A stretch of DNA of 64,000 nucleotides from DASZTV01 sp035547515 (GCA_035547515.1 DASZUS010000026.1:1-64000), one strand, 5' to 3'; shown: positions 40,629-50,292, counted from the first letter of the stretch. Notes: generated by a model not told the origin, from the letters alone. Numbers and translations are program-made.

Positions 40629-42080
40629 TCACGCTGTGGATATCCCCTGCTCGGCCGCCCACTCCCGCAGGGCGGCCACGACCTCCTCACGCGGCAACGG
40701 CCCGCGCTCCATCCGCACCCCGAGCAGGTAGCGGTAGGCCTCGCCCACCTGCCGACCGGGCGGCAGGCCGAGGATCGCCATGATCTCGTTGCCGTCGAGA
40801 TCGGGGCGGATCGCGGCGAGATCCTCCTTCTCGGCGAGCTCGGCGATCCGCTGCTCCAGGGAGTCGTACGCCGCGGCCAGCCCGGCCGCCTTGCGCGCAT
40901 TGCGCGTCGTGCAGTCCGAGCGAGTCAGCCGGTGCAGGCGGTCGAGCAGCGGGCCGGCGTCCCGGACGTAGCGGCGTACCGCGGCATCCGTCCATGCGCC
41001 CCCGGAGTAGCCGTGGAACCGCAGATGCAGCTCGACCAGCCGCGAGACGTCCTCCACGACGTCCTTCGGGTAGCGCAGCGCGGACATCCGGGTCCGCGTC
41101 ATGGCCGCGCCGACCACCTCGTGGTGATGGAAGCTGACCTTGCCCGACGGGTCGAGCGATTTGGTCTTCGGCTTGCCGATGTCGTGCAGCAGCGCCGCCA
41201 TGCGCAGCACGAGATCCGGCCCGTCCGGCTCCAGCGCGATCGCCTGCTCGAGCACCGTCAGGGTGTGCGCGTAGACGTCCTTGTGGCGACGGTGCTCGTC
41301 GACTGTCTCGCGCAGCCGCGCCACCTCGGGAAGAACGTGCTCGGCCATCCCGCTGTCCACCAGGACGGTTAGGCCGGCGCGGGGGTCGTCGCCGAGCATC
41401 AGTTTGGTCAGCTCGTCGCGGATGCGCTCGGCACTGACGATGTCGAGCCGGTCGGCCATCCGCGAGATCGCGGCATAAGTACCCGGTTCCACCGTGAATC
41501 CGAGCTGGGAGACGAAGCGGGCCGCCCGCATCATGCGAAGCGGATCGTCGCCGAAGGACCGGTCAGGCTCGATCGGCGTGCGCAGGACCGCCGCGGCGAG
41601 GTCGTCGAGACCCCCCGACGGATCGACGATCGGCCGGGCCGCGTCGACCGGCAGCGCTACCGCCATGGCGTTGACGGTGAAGTCGCGGCGTACCAGATCG
41701 CCCTCGACGGTGTCGCCGAACTCCACCTGCGGCTTGCGCGACGACGGGTCGTAGCTGTCGCTGCGGTAGGTCGTGATCTCGCAGCGGTGCTCGCCGACCT
41801 GTACGCCGACGGTGCCGAATGCGATGCCGGTCGTCCAGGTTGCGCCGAGCGGTGAGACGACGGCGAGGATCTGCTCCGGGCGCGCGTCGGTGGTGAAGTC
41901 GAGGTCAGTGATCGGGCGGCCTAGCAGCGCGTCGCGGACCGGGCCGCCGACCAGGAACAGGTCGTGACCGCTCTCGTTGAACCGCTTCGCCAGCGGGTCG
42001 GTGACTGAGCTGAGGCGCACCAGCTCGGTGATCGCCCGCCGAGCCGCCTCGCCGAACGAGAAGGGCTCCCCTGACGGCAT
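40629..42080 (-). CDS. pcnA: CCA tRNA nucleotidyltransferase
   Basis: A 483-residue class II nucleotidyltransferase that adds or repairs the tRNA 3' CCA. The catalytic site is LVGGPVRDALLGRPITDLDFTT (GG then DLD carboxylates); GDPLRMMRAARFVSQLGFTVE follows, and a C-terminal HD domain has LHDIGKPKT and HHHEVVGA. Such HD-bearing members are named PcnA in mycobacteria. The ATG is 53 bp from the divergent Nudix gene start. Confidence 0.93.
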   Translation of the reverse strand: MPSGEPFSFGEAARRAITELVRLSSVTDPLAKRFNESGHDLFLVGGPVRDALLGRPITDLDFTTDARPEQILAVVSPLGATWTTGIAFGTVGVQVGEHRCEITTYRSDSYDPSSRKPQVEFGDTVEGDLVRRDFTVNAMAVALPVDAARPIVDPSGGLDDLAAAVLRTPIEPDRSFGDDPLRMMRAARFVSQLGFTVEPGTYAAISRMADRLDIVSAERIRDELTKLMLGDDPRAGLTVLVDSGMAEHVLPEVARLRETVDEHRRHKDVYAHTLTVLEQAIALEPDGPDLVLRMAALLHDIGKPKTKSLDPSGKVSFHHHEVVGAAMTRTRMSALRYPKDVVEDVSRLVELHLRFHGYSGGAWTDAAVRRYVRDAGPLLDRLHRLTRSDCTTRNARKAAGLAAAYDSLEQRIAELAEKEDLAAIRPDLDGNEIMAILGLPPGRQVGEAYRYLLGVRMERGPLPREEVVAALREWAAEQGISTA

Positions 42081-42133
42081 TCCCGCAAGCGTAGGAGACC
42101 TGCAACCTCGAGCGACGCTTCTAGGATCGGCTC

Positions 42134-42592
42134 ATGTCTCCTTCGGCGCGCAGATATCTCCGCCGGGTGGAGGAGACCTCGGCGGGAGGCCTGGTCGTCG
42201 ACGGCACGGACATGGCCGCGAGGGCCGCCCTGATCGGGCGGCTGGATCGCCGAGGGCGGCTTCGCTGGTCGCTGCCGAAGGGGCACGTCGAGGCCGGTGA
42301 GACCACAGAGGCAGCGGCGATCCGTGAGGTTGCTGAGGAGACCGGGATCACCGGCCGGGTGCTGGCGCCGCTGGGCACGATCGACTTCTGGTTCGTCGCA
42401 GAGGGCCGGCGGATCCACAAGACGGTCCACCACTACCTGCTGATGGCCCAAAGCGGCGAGCTCTCCGACGAGGACATCGAGGTCGAAGAGGTCGAGTGGG
42501 TGCCGATCACCGAGCTCGCCGACCGTCTGGCCTACGACGACGAACGCCGGCTGATCCAGGCGGTGCCTGGCTTGCTCGCCGACACCGCGTGA
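42134..42592 (+). CDS. Nudix hydrolase
   Basis: A 152-residue Nudix protein with the box GHVEAGETTEAAAIREVAEETGI (G-x5-E-x7-RE-x2-EE-x-G), and an N-terminal ETSAGGLVVDG strand. It resembles mycobacterial MutT4 in place (divergent from pcnA, upstream of the DUF6049-murJ genes). The substrate (nucleotide or diadenosine phosphates) is unknown. The end overlaps the next gene (GTGA). Confidence 0.9.
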   Translation: MSPSARRYLRRVEETSAGGLVVDGTDMAARAALIGRLDRRGRLRWSLPKGHVEAGETTEAAAIREVAEETGITGRVLAPLGTIDFWFVAEGRRIHKTVHHYLLMAQSGELSDEDIEVEEVEWVPITELADRLAYDDERRLIQAVPGLLADTA

Positions 42593-44796
42593 CGCGTCGC
42601 GCCGGACCTCTCGCGGGCGTGCTCGCGGGTCTCGCGCTCGCGCTGTCTCCGCTGTTCTCCGCTATCGGCCCGGCGGCAGCCGACACCGCGCCCGCCGGGC
42701 CGGTCGTGGTCACGCTGACCTCCCTGCTGCCGGTCGCGCCGCAGCCGGGCGACACCCTCGTGATCCGCGGCAGCGCCACCAACGTGTCCGACAGCGCCGT
42801 CACCAACCTCTCCGCGCAACTAAGGATGAGCGGGGCGCTGAGCGCACGGAGCTCGTTCGACGAGTACGCCGACGACCCGACCGGAAGCGTCAGCGACCTG
42901 TCGGAGGCGCTCAGCGAGCCGACCCCGCTGGCCCGTACCTCGCTCGCGGCGGGTGCAAGCGAGGATTTCGAGCTCTCCGCGGTCCTCGACCCCGCGACAA
43001 CCGGGCTGCCCAGCTCGACGTGGGAAGTTCGCGAGCTAGGAGTTGCCATCACCGGCGAGATCTCCGATGTCGCCCAGACCCTGGGCAGCCTTCGCACCTT
43101 CCTGCCCTGGGCGCCGCGCGACGCCGTCGGGCCGAAGCAGCTCCAGGTGGCGTGGCTTTGGCCGCTCATCGACCAGCCCCATCGGGTGACGTCCACGCTG
43201 TGGACCGACGACGACCTCGCTCCCGAGCTGGCCAGCGGTGGCCGGCTTTCCAACCTGGTGTCCGCGGCCGCTGCGGCAGCGCACCAAGCGCCGCCGCCTG
43301 CCCCACCGCCGGCTCACCACGGAGGGCACCACCACGTCAAGGCGCCCCCGCCGCCGGCAAACCCGGCAGTCGACGTGCCGGTCACCTGGGTCGTGGATCC
43401 GATGCTCGTCGACGACGCGGACGCGATGCGGTCGAGCTACCAGGTCGAAGGCTCCCCGAAGCCCACCACCGGCAAGGGGAGCGATGCGGCGAGGTCGTGG
43501 CTGTCGGCCCTGCGATCGGCGACCAGCGGACAGCCGGTGCTGCCGGTCCCGTACGGCGACCCCGACGTCGTCGCCGCCGTGCGTGGCGGGCTCTCGACGC
43601 TCGTGGGAGTCGCGGCGACCGCTGGGCGGACCATCCTCGGTCAGCTGCTGCCGGGTGCCGCGCTGTTGGGGACCGGCTGGCCGCCAGGGGGCGAGATCAC
43701 GCAGGCAGCCGCGGATGCGCTCTTCAGCGATGAGGCCACGAGCCTCGTGCTCTCCGACACGGCGCTGCCGCCGGTCGACCCGCCCGACGAGACGCCGTCG
43801 TCCCGCTCGTCACTGGTGACCGCCGCGGGCGACATCCCGACTGCGCTGTCCGACTCGATCCTGTCCGACGCGGTCAGCGCGGGCGCGGACAGCACCGACG
43901 GATCGGCGCTGGCGTTGCAGCGATACCTCGCCGAGACGCTGATGATCGAGGCGGAAGCACCGTCGGACCAGCGCAGCATCCTGATCGCGCCGGCCGCCCG
44001 ATGGGACCCGCCGGCCAGTTACGCCTCGGCGCTGCTCGCCGACACGGGAAAGGTGCCGTGGCTGGAACCAACGACGCTTGGCGCGATCCTCAGCCAGGAG
44101 CCGGGAACCTCCGTCGAGCGGCAGGCCCTGGTCTATCCGAGCTCGGCCCGCGACGCCCAGCTGCCCTCCGGCTACGTCCACCAGGTGACCGTGCTGCAAC
44201 ACGAGCTGTCCCAGCTCACCAACATCCTGCCGCCGGGTGATGCAGAGACGCGGCCGCTGAGCGCGGGGCTGCTTCGCGCCCTGTCGACGGCGTGGCGAGG
44301 AGTGCCGGTGAGCCGGCGTGCCTGGTTCGCGGACTTCTCCCGCCAGCTCCACACCATGACCTCGGGCGTCCACATCGTGTCCGAGCCCGGCAGCACCGTG
44401 ACCCTGACCGGCCACGGCGGGAAGGTCCCGGTCACCATCGCCAACACGCTGGACGCTCCGGCTCAGATCACTGTCCTGCTCGACGCCCACGACCGGCTGA
44501 CGCTGCCCGGCACCGGTCGGGTCTCCGTCTCCATCCCCGCCGGGCAGCAGACCACCGTCGACGTCCACGCCACGGCCAAGACCTCAGGGGTGTTCGCCCT
44601 CGACGTACAGCTGCTCACGCCGAACGGCCAGAAGTACGGCAAGCCGGTTCAGTTGTATGTCCGCTCGACCGTTTACGGCACGATCACCCTCGTGATCACC
44701 GGAGCAGCCACGGCAGCCCTGCTCGTGGCCGTCGCGATCCGGCTCATCCGCCGCGCCATCAACGCACGCCGGACCTCGAGCGCCCCCGCAGCGTGA
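42589..44796 (+). CDS. DUF6049-type exported membrane protein
   Basis: A 735-residue protein: signal peptide (GPLAGVLAGLALALSPLFS, about 5-30), extracytoplasmic beta-sandwich at the N-terminus (VVVTLTSLLPVAPQPGDTLVIRG), a His/Pro-rich spacer near residue 230-262 (PPPAHHGGHHHVKAPPPP), a middle alpha/beta part with PVTWVVDPMLVDDADAM, a C-terminal beta domain and a final membrane helix (about 700-722) with a basic tail. The family lies between the Nudix gene and murJ in actinobacteria and may help peptidoglycan precursor handling. GTG overlaps the Nudix stop by four bases. Confidence 0.85.
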   Translation: MTRRAGPLAGVLAGLALALSPLFSAIGPAAADTAPAGPVVVTLTSLLPVAPQPGDTLVIRGSATNVSDSAVTNLSAQLRMSGALSARSSFDEYADDPTGSVSDLSEALSEPTPLARTSLAAGASEDFELSAVLDPATTGLPSSTWEVRELGVAITGEISDVAQTLGSLRTFLPWAPRDAVGPKQLQVAWLWPLIDQPHRVTSTLWTDDDLAPELASGGRLSNLVSAAAAAAHQAPPPAPPPAHHGGHHHVKAPPPPANPAVDVPVTWVVDPMLVDDADAMRSSYQVEGSPKPTTGKGSDAARSWLSALRSATSGQPVLPVPYGDPDVVAAVRGGLSTLVGVAATAGRTILGQLLPGAALLGTGWPPGGEITQAAADALFSDEATSLVLSDTALPPVDPPDETPSSRSSLVTAAGDIPTALSDSILSDAVSAGADSTDGSALALQRYLAETLMIEAEAPSDQRSILIAPAARWDPPASYASALLADTGKVPWLEPTTLGAILSQEPGTSVERQALVYPSSARDAQLPSGYVHQVTVLQHELSQLTNILPPGDAETRPLSAGLLRALSTAWRGVPVSRRAWFADFSRQLHTMTSGVHIVSEPGSTVTLTGHGGKVPVTIANTLDAPAQITVLLDAHDRLTLPGTGRVSVSIPAGQQTTVDVHATAKTSGVFALDVQLLTPNGQKYGKPVQLYVRSTVYGTITLVITGAATAALLVAVAIRLIRRAINARRTSSAPAA

Positions 44797-46397
44797 CCGA
44801 GGGGCGAAGCACCCTCGCGCGTAGCGGGCTGGCTATGGCGACGGGGACGCTGGCCTCCCGCGGCAGCGGGTTCGTGCGCACCGTCGTGATCGCGTACGCC
44901 CTCGGCGTGGGTCCGGTCAACAACGCCTACACCGTGGCGAACACCGTGCCCAACGCGCTCTACGACCTGCTCCTCGGCGGCATCCTGTCCGCGCTGGTGG
45001 TCCCGCTGCTGGTCCGTGCCGCGGCCGAAGAGCCTGACGAGGGCGAGGCGTACGCGCAGCGGTTGGTCTCGATCGTCGCGGTGGCGCTCACCGTCGTCGC
45101 GATCGTCGCGGTGCTCATCGCTCCGGCGGTCATCTCCCTCTACGCCCACGACGCGCGGCCGGCTCAGAAGGCGCTCGCGGTGACCTTCGCCCGGTACTTC
45201 CTGCCACAGCTGCTCTTCTACGGTCTCGGTGCGATCCTCAGCGCGATCCTGAACGTCCGCGGCAGCTTCGTCGCGCCGATGTGGGCGCCGGTCCTCAACA
45301 ACCTCGTCGTCATCGTGTCGGGCATCGCGTTCGCCGCGATCACTCACTCGCCGCCCCGCGCCGGACACCTCTCCCACGCGCAGATCCTGGTCCTGTCGAT
45401 CGGCACGACCGCCGGCGTCGTGCTCCAGACGGTCGCGCTGCTCCCCGCCCTGCGGCATGCGGGCTTTCGGTTGCGGCTGCGCTGGGACTGGCGCGGCTCG
45501 GGGCTGCGGCAGGCCGGACCCTTCGCGGGTTGGGTGTTCGGCTACGTCGTGACCAACCAGCTCGGCTACGTGGTGATCTCCGATCTCGCCGAGGCGATCA
45601 ACCACGGCAAGGGTGAGCTGGCGGTGTACTCCTACGGCTACGTCCTGTTCTCGCTGCCCTACGCGGTGGTCGCGGTGACCGTCATCACCGCGTTGTTCCC
45701 CTCGATGAGCCGCAGCGGCACGGCGGGCGACGAGCCGGCCGTGGCACACACCCTCGCCGAAGGGCTCTCGCTCGCCGCCGTCGTACTCGTGCCCGCGACA
45801 CTGCTCCTGGTCGTCCTCGGTACGCCGATCTCGCTGCTCGTGCTCGCCCACGGCCACACCTCGCACACCGGAGCGGCGCTGACCGGACGGGTGCTGATCG
45901 GCTTCGCGGTCGGCCTGATCCCGTTCTCGACCTTCCAGATGCAGCTGCGGGCGTGGCTCGCGGTCCACGACGCCCGCACCCCAGCGCTGGTCAACTTGGT
46001 GATCACCGGGATCAACCTGCTGATCGACGGCATCCTCTACGTCGCGCTGCCGGGCTCGGACAAGGTGGTCGGGCTCGCCGTCGGCTACTCCGCGTCGTAC
46101 TTCATCGGCACGGTCGTGTTCGCTGTGAAGCTCCGGCGCCGCTTGACCGCGACCCGGCGCACCCACGTGATCCGTACCTATGTCCGGCTGATCGTCGCCG
46201 CAGTGGTGGCCGCGGTCCCCGCCGAGCTGCTCGCCCTCGCGATCCGCCATGCCGCCGGCAGCGGCACCGGAGGTTCCTTGGCCGCGCTGGTCGTGTCAGC
46301 GCCGGTTGCGTTGTTCTGCTTCGTGATGCTCGCCCGGCGGATGCGGGTCCGCGAGCTCGGCCAGCTCGCCGGCATGATGCCCTTCGGGCGGCGCTAG
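44793..46397 (+). CDS. murJ: Lipid II flippase MurJ
   Basis: A 534-residue MOP-superfamily flippase with about 14 membrane helices. MATGTLASRGSGFVRTVVIAYALG, NAYTVANTVPNALYDLLLGGILSALVVPLLV and FSTFQMQLRAWLAVHDARTPALVN are family signatures. It moves lipid II across the membrane. GTG overlaps the DUF6049-type stop by four bases. Unlike mycobacterial MviN, the C-terminus ends right after the membrane domain: the pseudokinase is a separate gene at 48,205. Confidence 0.93.
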   Translation: MTEGRSTLARSGLAMATGTLASRGSGFVRTVVIAYALGVGPVNNAYTVANTVPNALYDLLLGGILSALVVPLLVRAAAEEPDEGEAYAQRLVSIVAVALTVVAIVAVLIAPAVISLYAHDARPAQKALAVTFARYFLPQLLFYGLGAILSAILNVRGSFVAPMWAPVLNNLVVIVSGIAFAAITHSPPRAGHLSHAQILVLSIGTTAGVVLQTVALLPALRHAGFRLRLRWDWRGSGLRQAGPFAGWVFGYVVTNQLGYVVISDLAEAINHGKGELAVYSYGYVLFSLPYAVVAVTVITALFPSMSRSGTAGDEPAVAHTLAEGLSLAAVVLVPATLLLVVLGTPISLLVLAHGHTSHTGAALTGRVLIGFAVGLIPFSTFQMQLRAWLAVHDARTPALVNLVITGINLLIDGILYVALPGSDKVVGLAVGYSASYFIGTVVFAVKLRRRLTATRRTHVIRTYVRLIVAAVVAAVPAELLALAIRHAAGSGTGGSLAALVVSAPVALFCFVMLARRMRVRELGQLAGMMPFGRR

Positions 46398-46466
46398 GAC
46401 GCTCGACGCAGCCGCGCAGCGGCTCAGCGGTAAAGAAGGCACCCGTTCACGCCGAGATTTCCGGCT

Positions 46467-46982
46467 ATGCGGCACTGCGGGAACGATCGCGGTGCCTTCG
46501 CCATACCCGGGATCCTCAAGCTCGCCATCGCACTGGCAATCCTCGGCGTGCTCGGCTACGACACCTTCTTCACGATCGCGGCTCATCTCAAGACGGAGAA
46601 CAACGCGCAGAACGCGGCGTACGCCGCGAGCGCCGCGTGGACCAACGCCGAGGGCACCCAGCGCAGCGCCGAGACCGCGTTCGAGGCAGCCGTCACCTAC
46701 CTGCAGGGCATCGAGCCCGCGGACTGCGCCAGCGAGCTCGCCGCGTCGGCGAGGCAACAGCCGCCCGGCAGCGTCCCGGTCGGCTGCGACTACCTCTGCA
46801 CCGGTGCCAGCAACCAGGTCGCGCTGTGTGGGAACCACGGAGCCTTCACGGTCGACTCGGACGGGACCGTGCACCTTGTCCTTCGCCGGGTGGCAAAGAC
46901 TCTGGTCTTCGGCCACATCGGCTTTATGCACGGCCTGCTCGTGGCCTACGAGCACGGCGACGCGAATGAGAGCCAGGATTGA
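46467..46982 (+). CDS. Small membrane protein with Cys-rich extracytoplasmic part
   Basis: A 171-residue protein with one membrane helix (about 12-37, AIPGILKLAIALAILGVLGYDTFFTIAAH) and a helical Ala-rich stretch with ENNAQNAAYAASAAWTNAEG, then a Cys-containing domain (DCASE, CDYLC, ALCGNHG). The N-terminal layout with a single helix resembles type IV pilin-like or TadE-like small proteins, but no cleavage signal is clear. ATG at 46,467. The end overlaps the NlpC/P60 gene by four bases (TTGA), so it is translated with it. Function unknown. Confidence 0.6.
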   Translation: MRHCGNDRGAFAIPGILKLAIALAILGVLGYDTFFTIAAHLKTENNAQNAAYAASAAWTNAEGTQRSAETAFEAAVTYLQGIEPADCASELAASARQQPPGSVPVGCDYLCTGASNQVALCGNHGAFTVDSDGTVHLVLRRVAKTLVFGHIGFMHGLLVAYEHGDANESQD

Positions 46983-48181
46983 TCCGGGCCAAGGCGGCCG
47001 GCCTCCGGCGACACCCGTCGCGCCGCTTGATCGCGCTGTCGGGCCTCGTCGCGGCGGGCATGGCGGCGACGGCGGTCATCACCTCGCCGTTCGCCAACGC
47101 GACGACGATCGGCGACGCCCGCGCCCAGGCGGCGGCACTGGCCGCCTCGGTCGACAAGCTGCAGACGCAGGCCGAGGTCGCCGCCGAGCGCTACGACCAG
47201 GCCGAGTCTCAGCTGAGCCAGGCGGTGGCAGCACAGCAGCAGGCCGACCAGGCGCTCGACGCCGTGCAGGCCGGCGCTGCGGAGGCGCAGCAGGCGCTGG
47301 TGGACCGGACCCGTGCGCTGTACGAGAGCGGCGGAGGACCCGCCCTGCTCGCCACGATGCTCTCCGGCGAGGACCCGGTCGACGCGATCGACCGCTACCA
47401 CCTGGCGAGCGCGGTCATCGGCTACGAGGCGCGCAGCGCGGCGGCGGCGGCCTCGACGGTGGCCAGCGCTGAGGCTCTCGACAAGCGCGATGCGGCCATT
47501 ACCAGCAAGGTCATCCGGCTCCAGGCGCGCGCCACGCAGGCGACCAGCGCGGTTGAGCTCGCCCTCCGCACCGAGCGCTCCGAGCTCGCGTCGGCGAGCG
47601 CCACGGTCCTGCAGCTCGAGAAGGCGGACGAGCAGCAGCAGACCGAGCAGGGCGCGACGGAGTTCGCCGACGCGGTCACCGCGGACGGCGGGACGGTCGG
47701 CGACGGGCCGCAACAGCCGACGAACGCGGTCGCAGCCGCTGCGATCGCATGGGCTCGCACCAGGCTTGGCGATCCCTACGTCTGGGGCGGCAGCGGACCG
47801 AACGTGTTCGACTGCAGCGGCTTGGTGCAATGGGCCTACGCCCACGCGGGCGTCACGCTTCCCAGGGTCGCCGCCGACCAGTACTACGCCGGGCCGCACC
47901 CGACCTGGGCCGAGCTGGAGCCAGGGGACCTGTTGTTCTGGGCGTATGACATGAACAACCCCGCGAGCATCCACCACGTGACGATCTACATCGGCGGCGG
48001 ACTGATGATCGCGGCGCCGCACACCGGTACCGACGTACAGATCGAGCCGGTCTACTTCGACGGCCTGTACGGCGCGACCCGGCCGTGGGCGTCGACCATC
48101 GAGCCACCGACCACACCCACCCCGAAGCCGACGGCAACCGCGTCGGCCACGCCCACCACCGCGACAACGCCGTCTGCCTGA
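46979..48181 (+). CDS. Secreted NlpC/P60 peptidoglycan endopeptidase
   Basis: A 400-residue hydrolase in the RipA mould: signal/anchor sequence (about 17-40), a coiled-coil region (45-225) that could hold it inactive, NlpC/P60 domain (about 255-360) with Cys279 in FDCSGLV, His333 in HHVTIYIGG and a third polar residue His348, then a Pro/Thr tail. It cuts peptide stems in peptidoglycan. The start is a TTG at 46,979, the only codon available because a stop lies just before it; it overlaps the upstream TGA. Confidence 0.88.
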   Translation: MIRAKAAGLRRHPSRRLIALSGLVAAGMAATAVITSPFANATTIGDARAQAAALAASVDKLQTQAEVAAERYDQAESQLSQAVAAQQQADQALDAVQAGAAEAQQALVDRTRALYESGGGPALLATMLSGEDPVDAIDRYHLASAVIGYEARSAAAAASTVASAEALDKRDAAITSKVIRLQARATQATSAVELALRTERSELASASATVLQLEKADEQQQTEQGATEFADAVTADGGTVGDGPQQPTNAVAAAAIAWARTRLGDPYVWGGSGPNVFDCSGLVQWAYAHAGVTLPRVAADQYYAGPHPTWAELEPGDLLFWAYDMNNPASIHHVTIYIGGGLMIAAPHTGTDVQIEPVYFDGLYGATRPWASTIEPPTTPTPKPTATASATPTTATTPSA

Positions 48182-48204
48182 GGCCAGCCGCCTAACATCG
48201 GCGG

Positions 48205-49617
48205 GTGGCGACCACTCCGCAGCGGGTCGCCCCGGGCATCGAAGCCGGCGCGCTGCTGGATGGCCGATACCGCCTCACCGAGCATCGCCGGACCGCGGGC
48301 GACAAGCAGCTGTGGCGCGGCACTGACGAGGTGCTCGGCCGGTCCGTCGCGGTCCACCTGATCACCGGCCGGACCCGCGCCGACGCCCGGCTCCTCACCA
48401 GCGCCGCAGGCCAAGCCGGCAGCGTGTCGGACGCGCGGTGGGTCCGGGTCCTCGATGTCGGCTTCACCGGCACCGGCCGGCGGGTCACGACCTGGGCGGT
48501 CAGTGAGTGGGTCGACGGCCAGACACTCACCGCCTTGGTCGGCCGCGAGCCGCTGCGCGACCGGGTCGCGACGTTTCTGGTCGCGGCGTGCGCTCACGCG
48601 GTGGGGGCAGCAGAGCAGGCCGGGGCCCGCCACGGCGGCCTTCATCCGGACGAGCTGCTGGTGCCCGCAGACGGCAACCCGCGGCTGACCGGCCTCGAGC
48701 TCCACCGCGTGCTGGATCCCGGAGCCGAGGACTACTCCGACGTCCGGGGCCTTGGCGCGCTGCTGTTCGCGGCACTCACCGGGCGATGGCCGCTGCGCGG
48801 CTGGCACGGCCTCCCCACCGCCAACCGTGGCGACGGCTTGCACCCGCGCCAGCAACGCCGTTCGGTGGGCCGGGCCGTCGACGAGGTCACCGCTCTCGCC
48901 CTCGACGGCGGCTACGCCAGTGCTGCCGCGTTCGCCCGAGCGCTCGACGCGCTTCCTCAGGCGCCCCTCGTCCCCGTCGTCGACGAGAGCGAGTCCCCAC
49001 AACGCGACCGCTGGCGCCGGGTCGCCTGGTGGGTGGTTCCGCCGCTGCTCGTCGCCGGCGTCGGCGTCGGCTCGTGGGAAGCCGGCAGCGACCTCGGCCG
49101 GGTGCCCGGCGCGGACCGAACCAGTGCACCGACGTTCCCCCAGTCCCACGGCCATGGCGGCGGGAACCATCTGGTGTGGAACAAGCCACCCACGATCACG
49201 AGCTTCGACCCGGAGGGCAACGGCGACGAGGATCCCGGCGGCGTCGGTCTAGCCGTCGACGACGACCCGTCCACCTCCTGGAACACCGACACCTACCACG
49301 GCAATGCACACTTCGGGTCGCTGAAGAGCGGAGTCGGCCTGCTCATCGACCTTGGCCGTCCGAAGCGCGTCGACACCGCGCGACTGCTGCTCTCGGCGCC
49401 AGGGGCGGGCATCGAGGTCCGCGCCGGAAACGCGCCCCCGACCGCAGCGGACGACCTGCCCATCGTCGCCAGCCAGGACGGCAGCCCGGCCAGCCTCACG
49501 TTGCGGTTCAGCCAGCCGGTCACTGCGCGCTACTGGCTGATCTGGATAACCTCGCTGCCCGAGACCTCGCGCGGGGACTTCTCGCTCGGCATCTCCGAGA
49601 TCGCGCTCCTGCGCTAG
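48205..49617 (+). CDS. Transmembrane pseudokinase, MviN C-terminal-like
   Basis: A 470-residue protein matching the part fused to MurJ in mycobacteria: a kinase-like domain (about 15-250), one membrane helix (273-290) and an extracytoplasmic beta-sandwich (about 305-470, with DDDPSTSWNTDTY and LGRPKRVDTARLLLSA, discoidin-like). Catalytic residues are lost: the beta3 lysine is His51 (VAVH), the HRD loop is HGGLHPDELLV without the Asp-Lys-Asn set, and DFG is replaced by LTGLEL. In mycobacteria the phosphorylated pseudokinase recruits FhaA to control lipid II export. GTG start. Here it is separated from murJ by two genes. Confidence 0.85.
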   Translation: MATTPQRVAPGIEAGALLDGRYRLTEHRRTAGDKQLWRGTDEVLGRSVAVHLITGRTRADARLLTSAAGQAGSVSDARWVRVLDVGFTGTGRRVTTWAVSEWVDGQTLTALVGREPLRDRVATFLVAACAHAVGAAEQAGARHGGLHPDELLVPADGNPRLTGLELHRVLDPGAEDYSDVRGLGALLFAALTGRWPLRGWHGLPTANRGDGLHPRQQRRSVGRAVDEVTALALDGGYASAAAFARALDALPQAPLVPVVDESESPQRDRWRRVAWWVVPPLLVAGVGVGSWEAGSDLGRVPGADRTSAPTFPQSHGHGGGNHLVWNKPPTITSFDPEGNGDEDPGGVGLAVDDDPSTSWNTDTYHGNAHFGSLKSGVGLLIDLGRPKRVDTARLLLSAPGAGIEVRAGNAPPTAADDLPIVASQDGSPASLTLRFSQPVTARYWLIWITSLPETSRGDFSLGISEIALLR

Positions 49618-49680
49618 CCGCGCTGCTCGGCCGCGCGAGTTGCCCTGTCTGCTCGCGACCTCGCCGATAGCCTCCCGGTG

Positions 49681-50292
49681 ATGAGTGAGGGCCCGGTGAG
49701 CGACGCCGACCTGCTCGCGCAGCACCTCGGCGGTGACCCCGACGCGTTCTCTGCCCTGGTCAGCCGGCATCGCGACCGGCTGTGGGCAGTCGCGCTGCGC
49801 ACCCTCGGCAACCCCGATGACGCAGCCGACGCGCTCCAGAACGCGATGCTGTCGGCGTACCGCGGAGCCTCCGGGTTCCGCGGCAGCTCCGCGGTCACCA
49901 CCTGGCTGCACCGGATCGTGGTCAACGCCTGCCTGGACTTCGCCCGCCGCCGAGCGGTACGCCCGACCCAGCCGCTGCTCGAGGACCAAGCGGCTACCGC
50001 GTCCGACGAGATCGGCAGCCACGAGACCGCGCTGGCGGTCACCGCCGCGCTCCGGCTGCTGCCCGCTGACCAGGCAGCCGCCGTCGTGCTGGTCGACATC
50101 GAGGGGTTCAGCGTCGATGAGGCAGCCGCGATCCTCGAGGTGCCGAGCGGAACGGTGAAGAGCCGATGTGCGCGCGCCCGAGCGCGGCTGGCCCAGGAGC
50201 TCTACGAGCTGGACCCACGTCGTGCATCCGATCGGAACGGCCACCAGGGTTCGCACGTCCAAACCAAGGCCGACAACGAGGAGCACCTGTGA
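49681..50292 (+). CDS. sigM: ECF sigma factor SigM
   Basis: A 203-residue ECF sigma factor. Region 2: DADLLAQHLGGDPDAFSALVSRHRDRLWAVALRTLGNPDDAADALQNAML; region 4: AAVVLVDIEGFSVDEAAAILEVPSGTVKSRCARARARLA. Location upstream of a ZAS anti-sigma factor and trxBA identifies it as SigM, as in mycobacteria and Streptomyces. ATG at 49,681 is preferred over the GTG just before it. The stop overlaps the anti-sigma start by four bases. Confidence 0.93.
   Translation: MSEGPVSDADLLAQHLGGDPDAFSALVSRHRDRLWAVALRTLGNPDDAADALQNAMLSAYRGASGFRGSSAVTTWLHRIVVNACLDFARRRAVRPTQPLLEDQAATASDEIGSHETALAVTAALRLLPADQAAAVVLVDIEGFSVDEAAAILEVPSGTVKSRCARARARLAQELYELDPRRASDRNGHQGSHVQTKADNEEHL

Noticed and set aside
44673..46250. 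525-codon minus-strand frame opposite murJ
   Set aside because: Very high Arg/Asp/Glu content without hydrophobic core patterns; murJ on the plus strand is certain.
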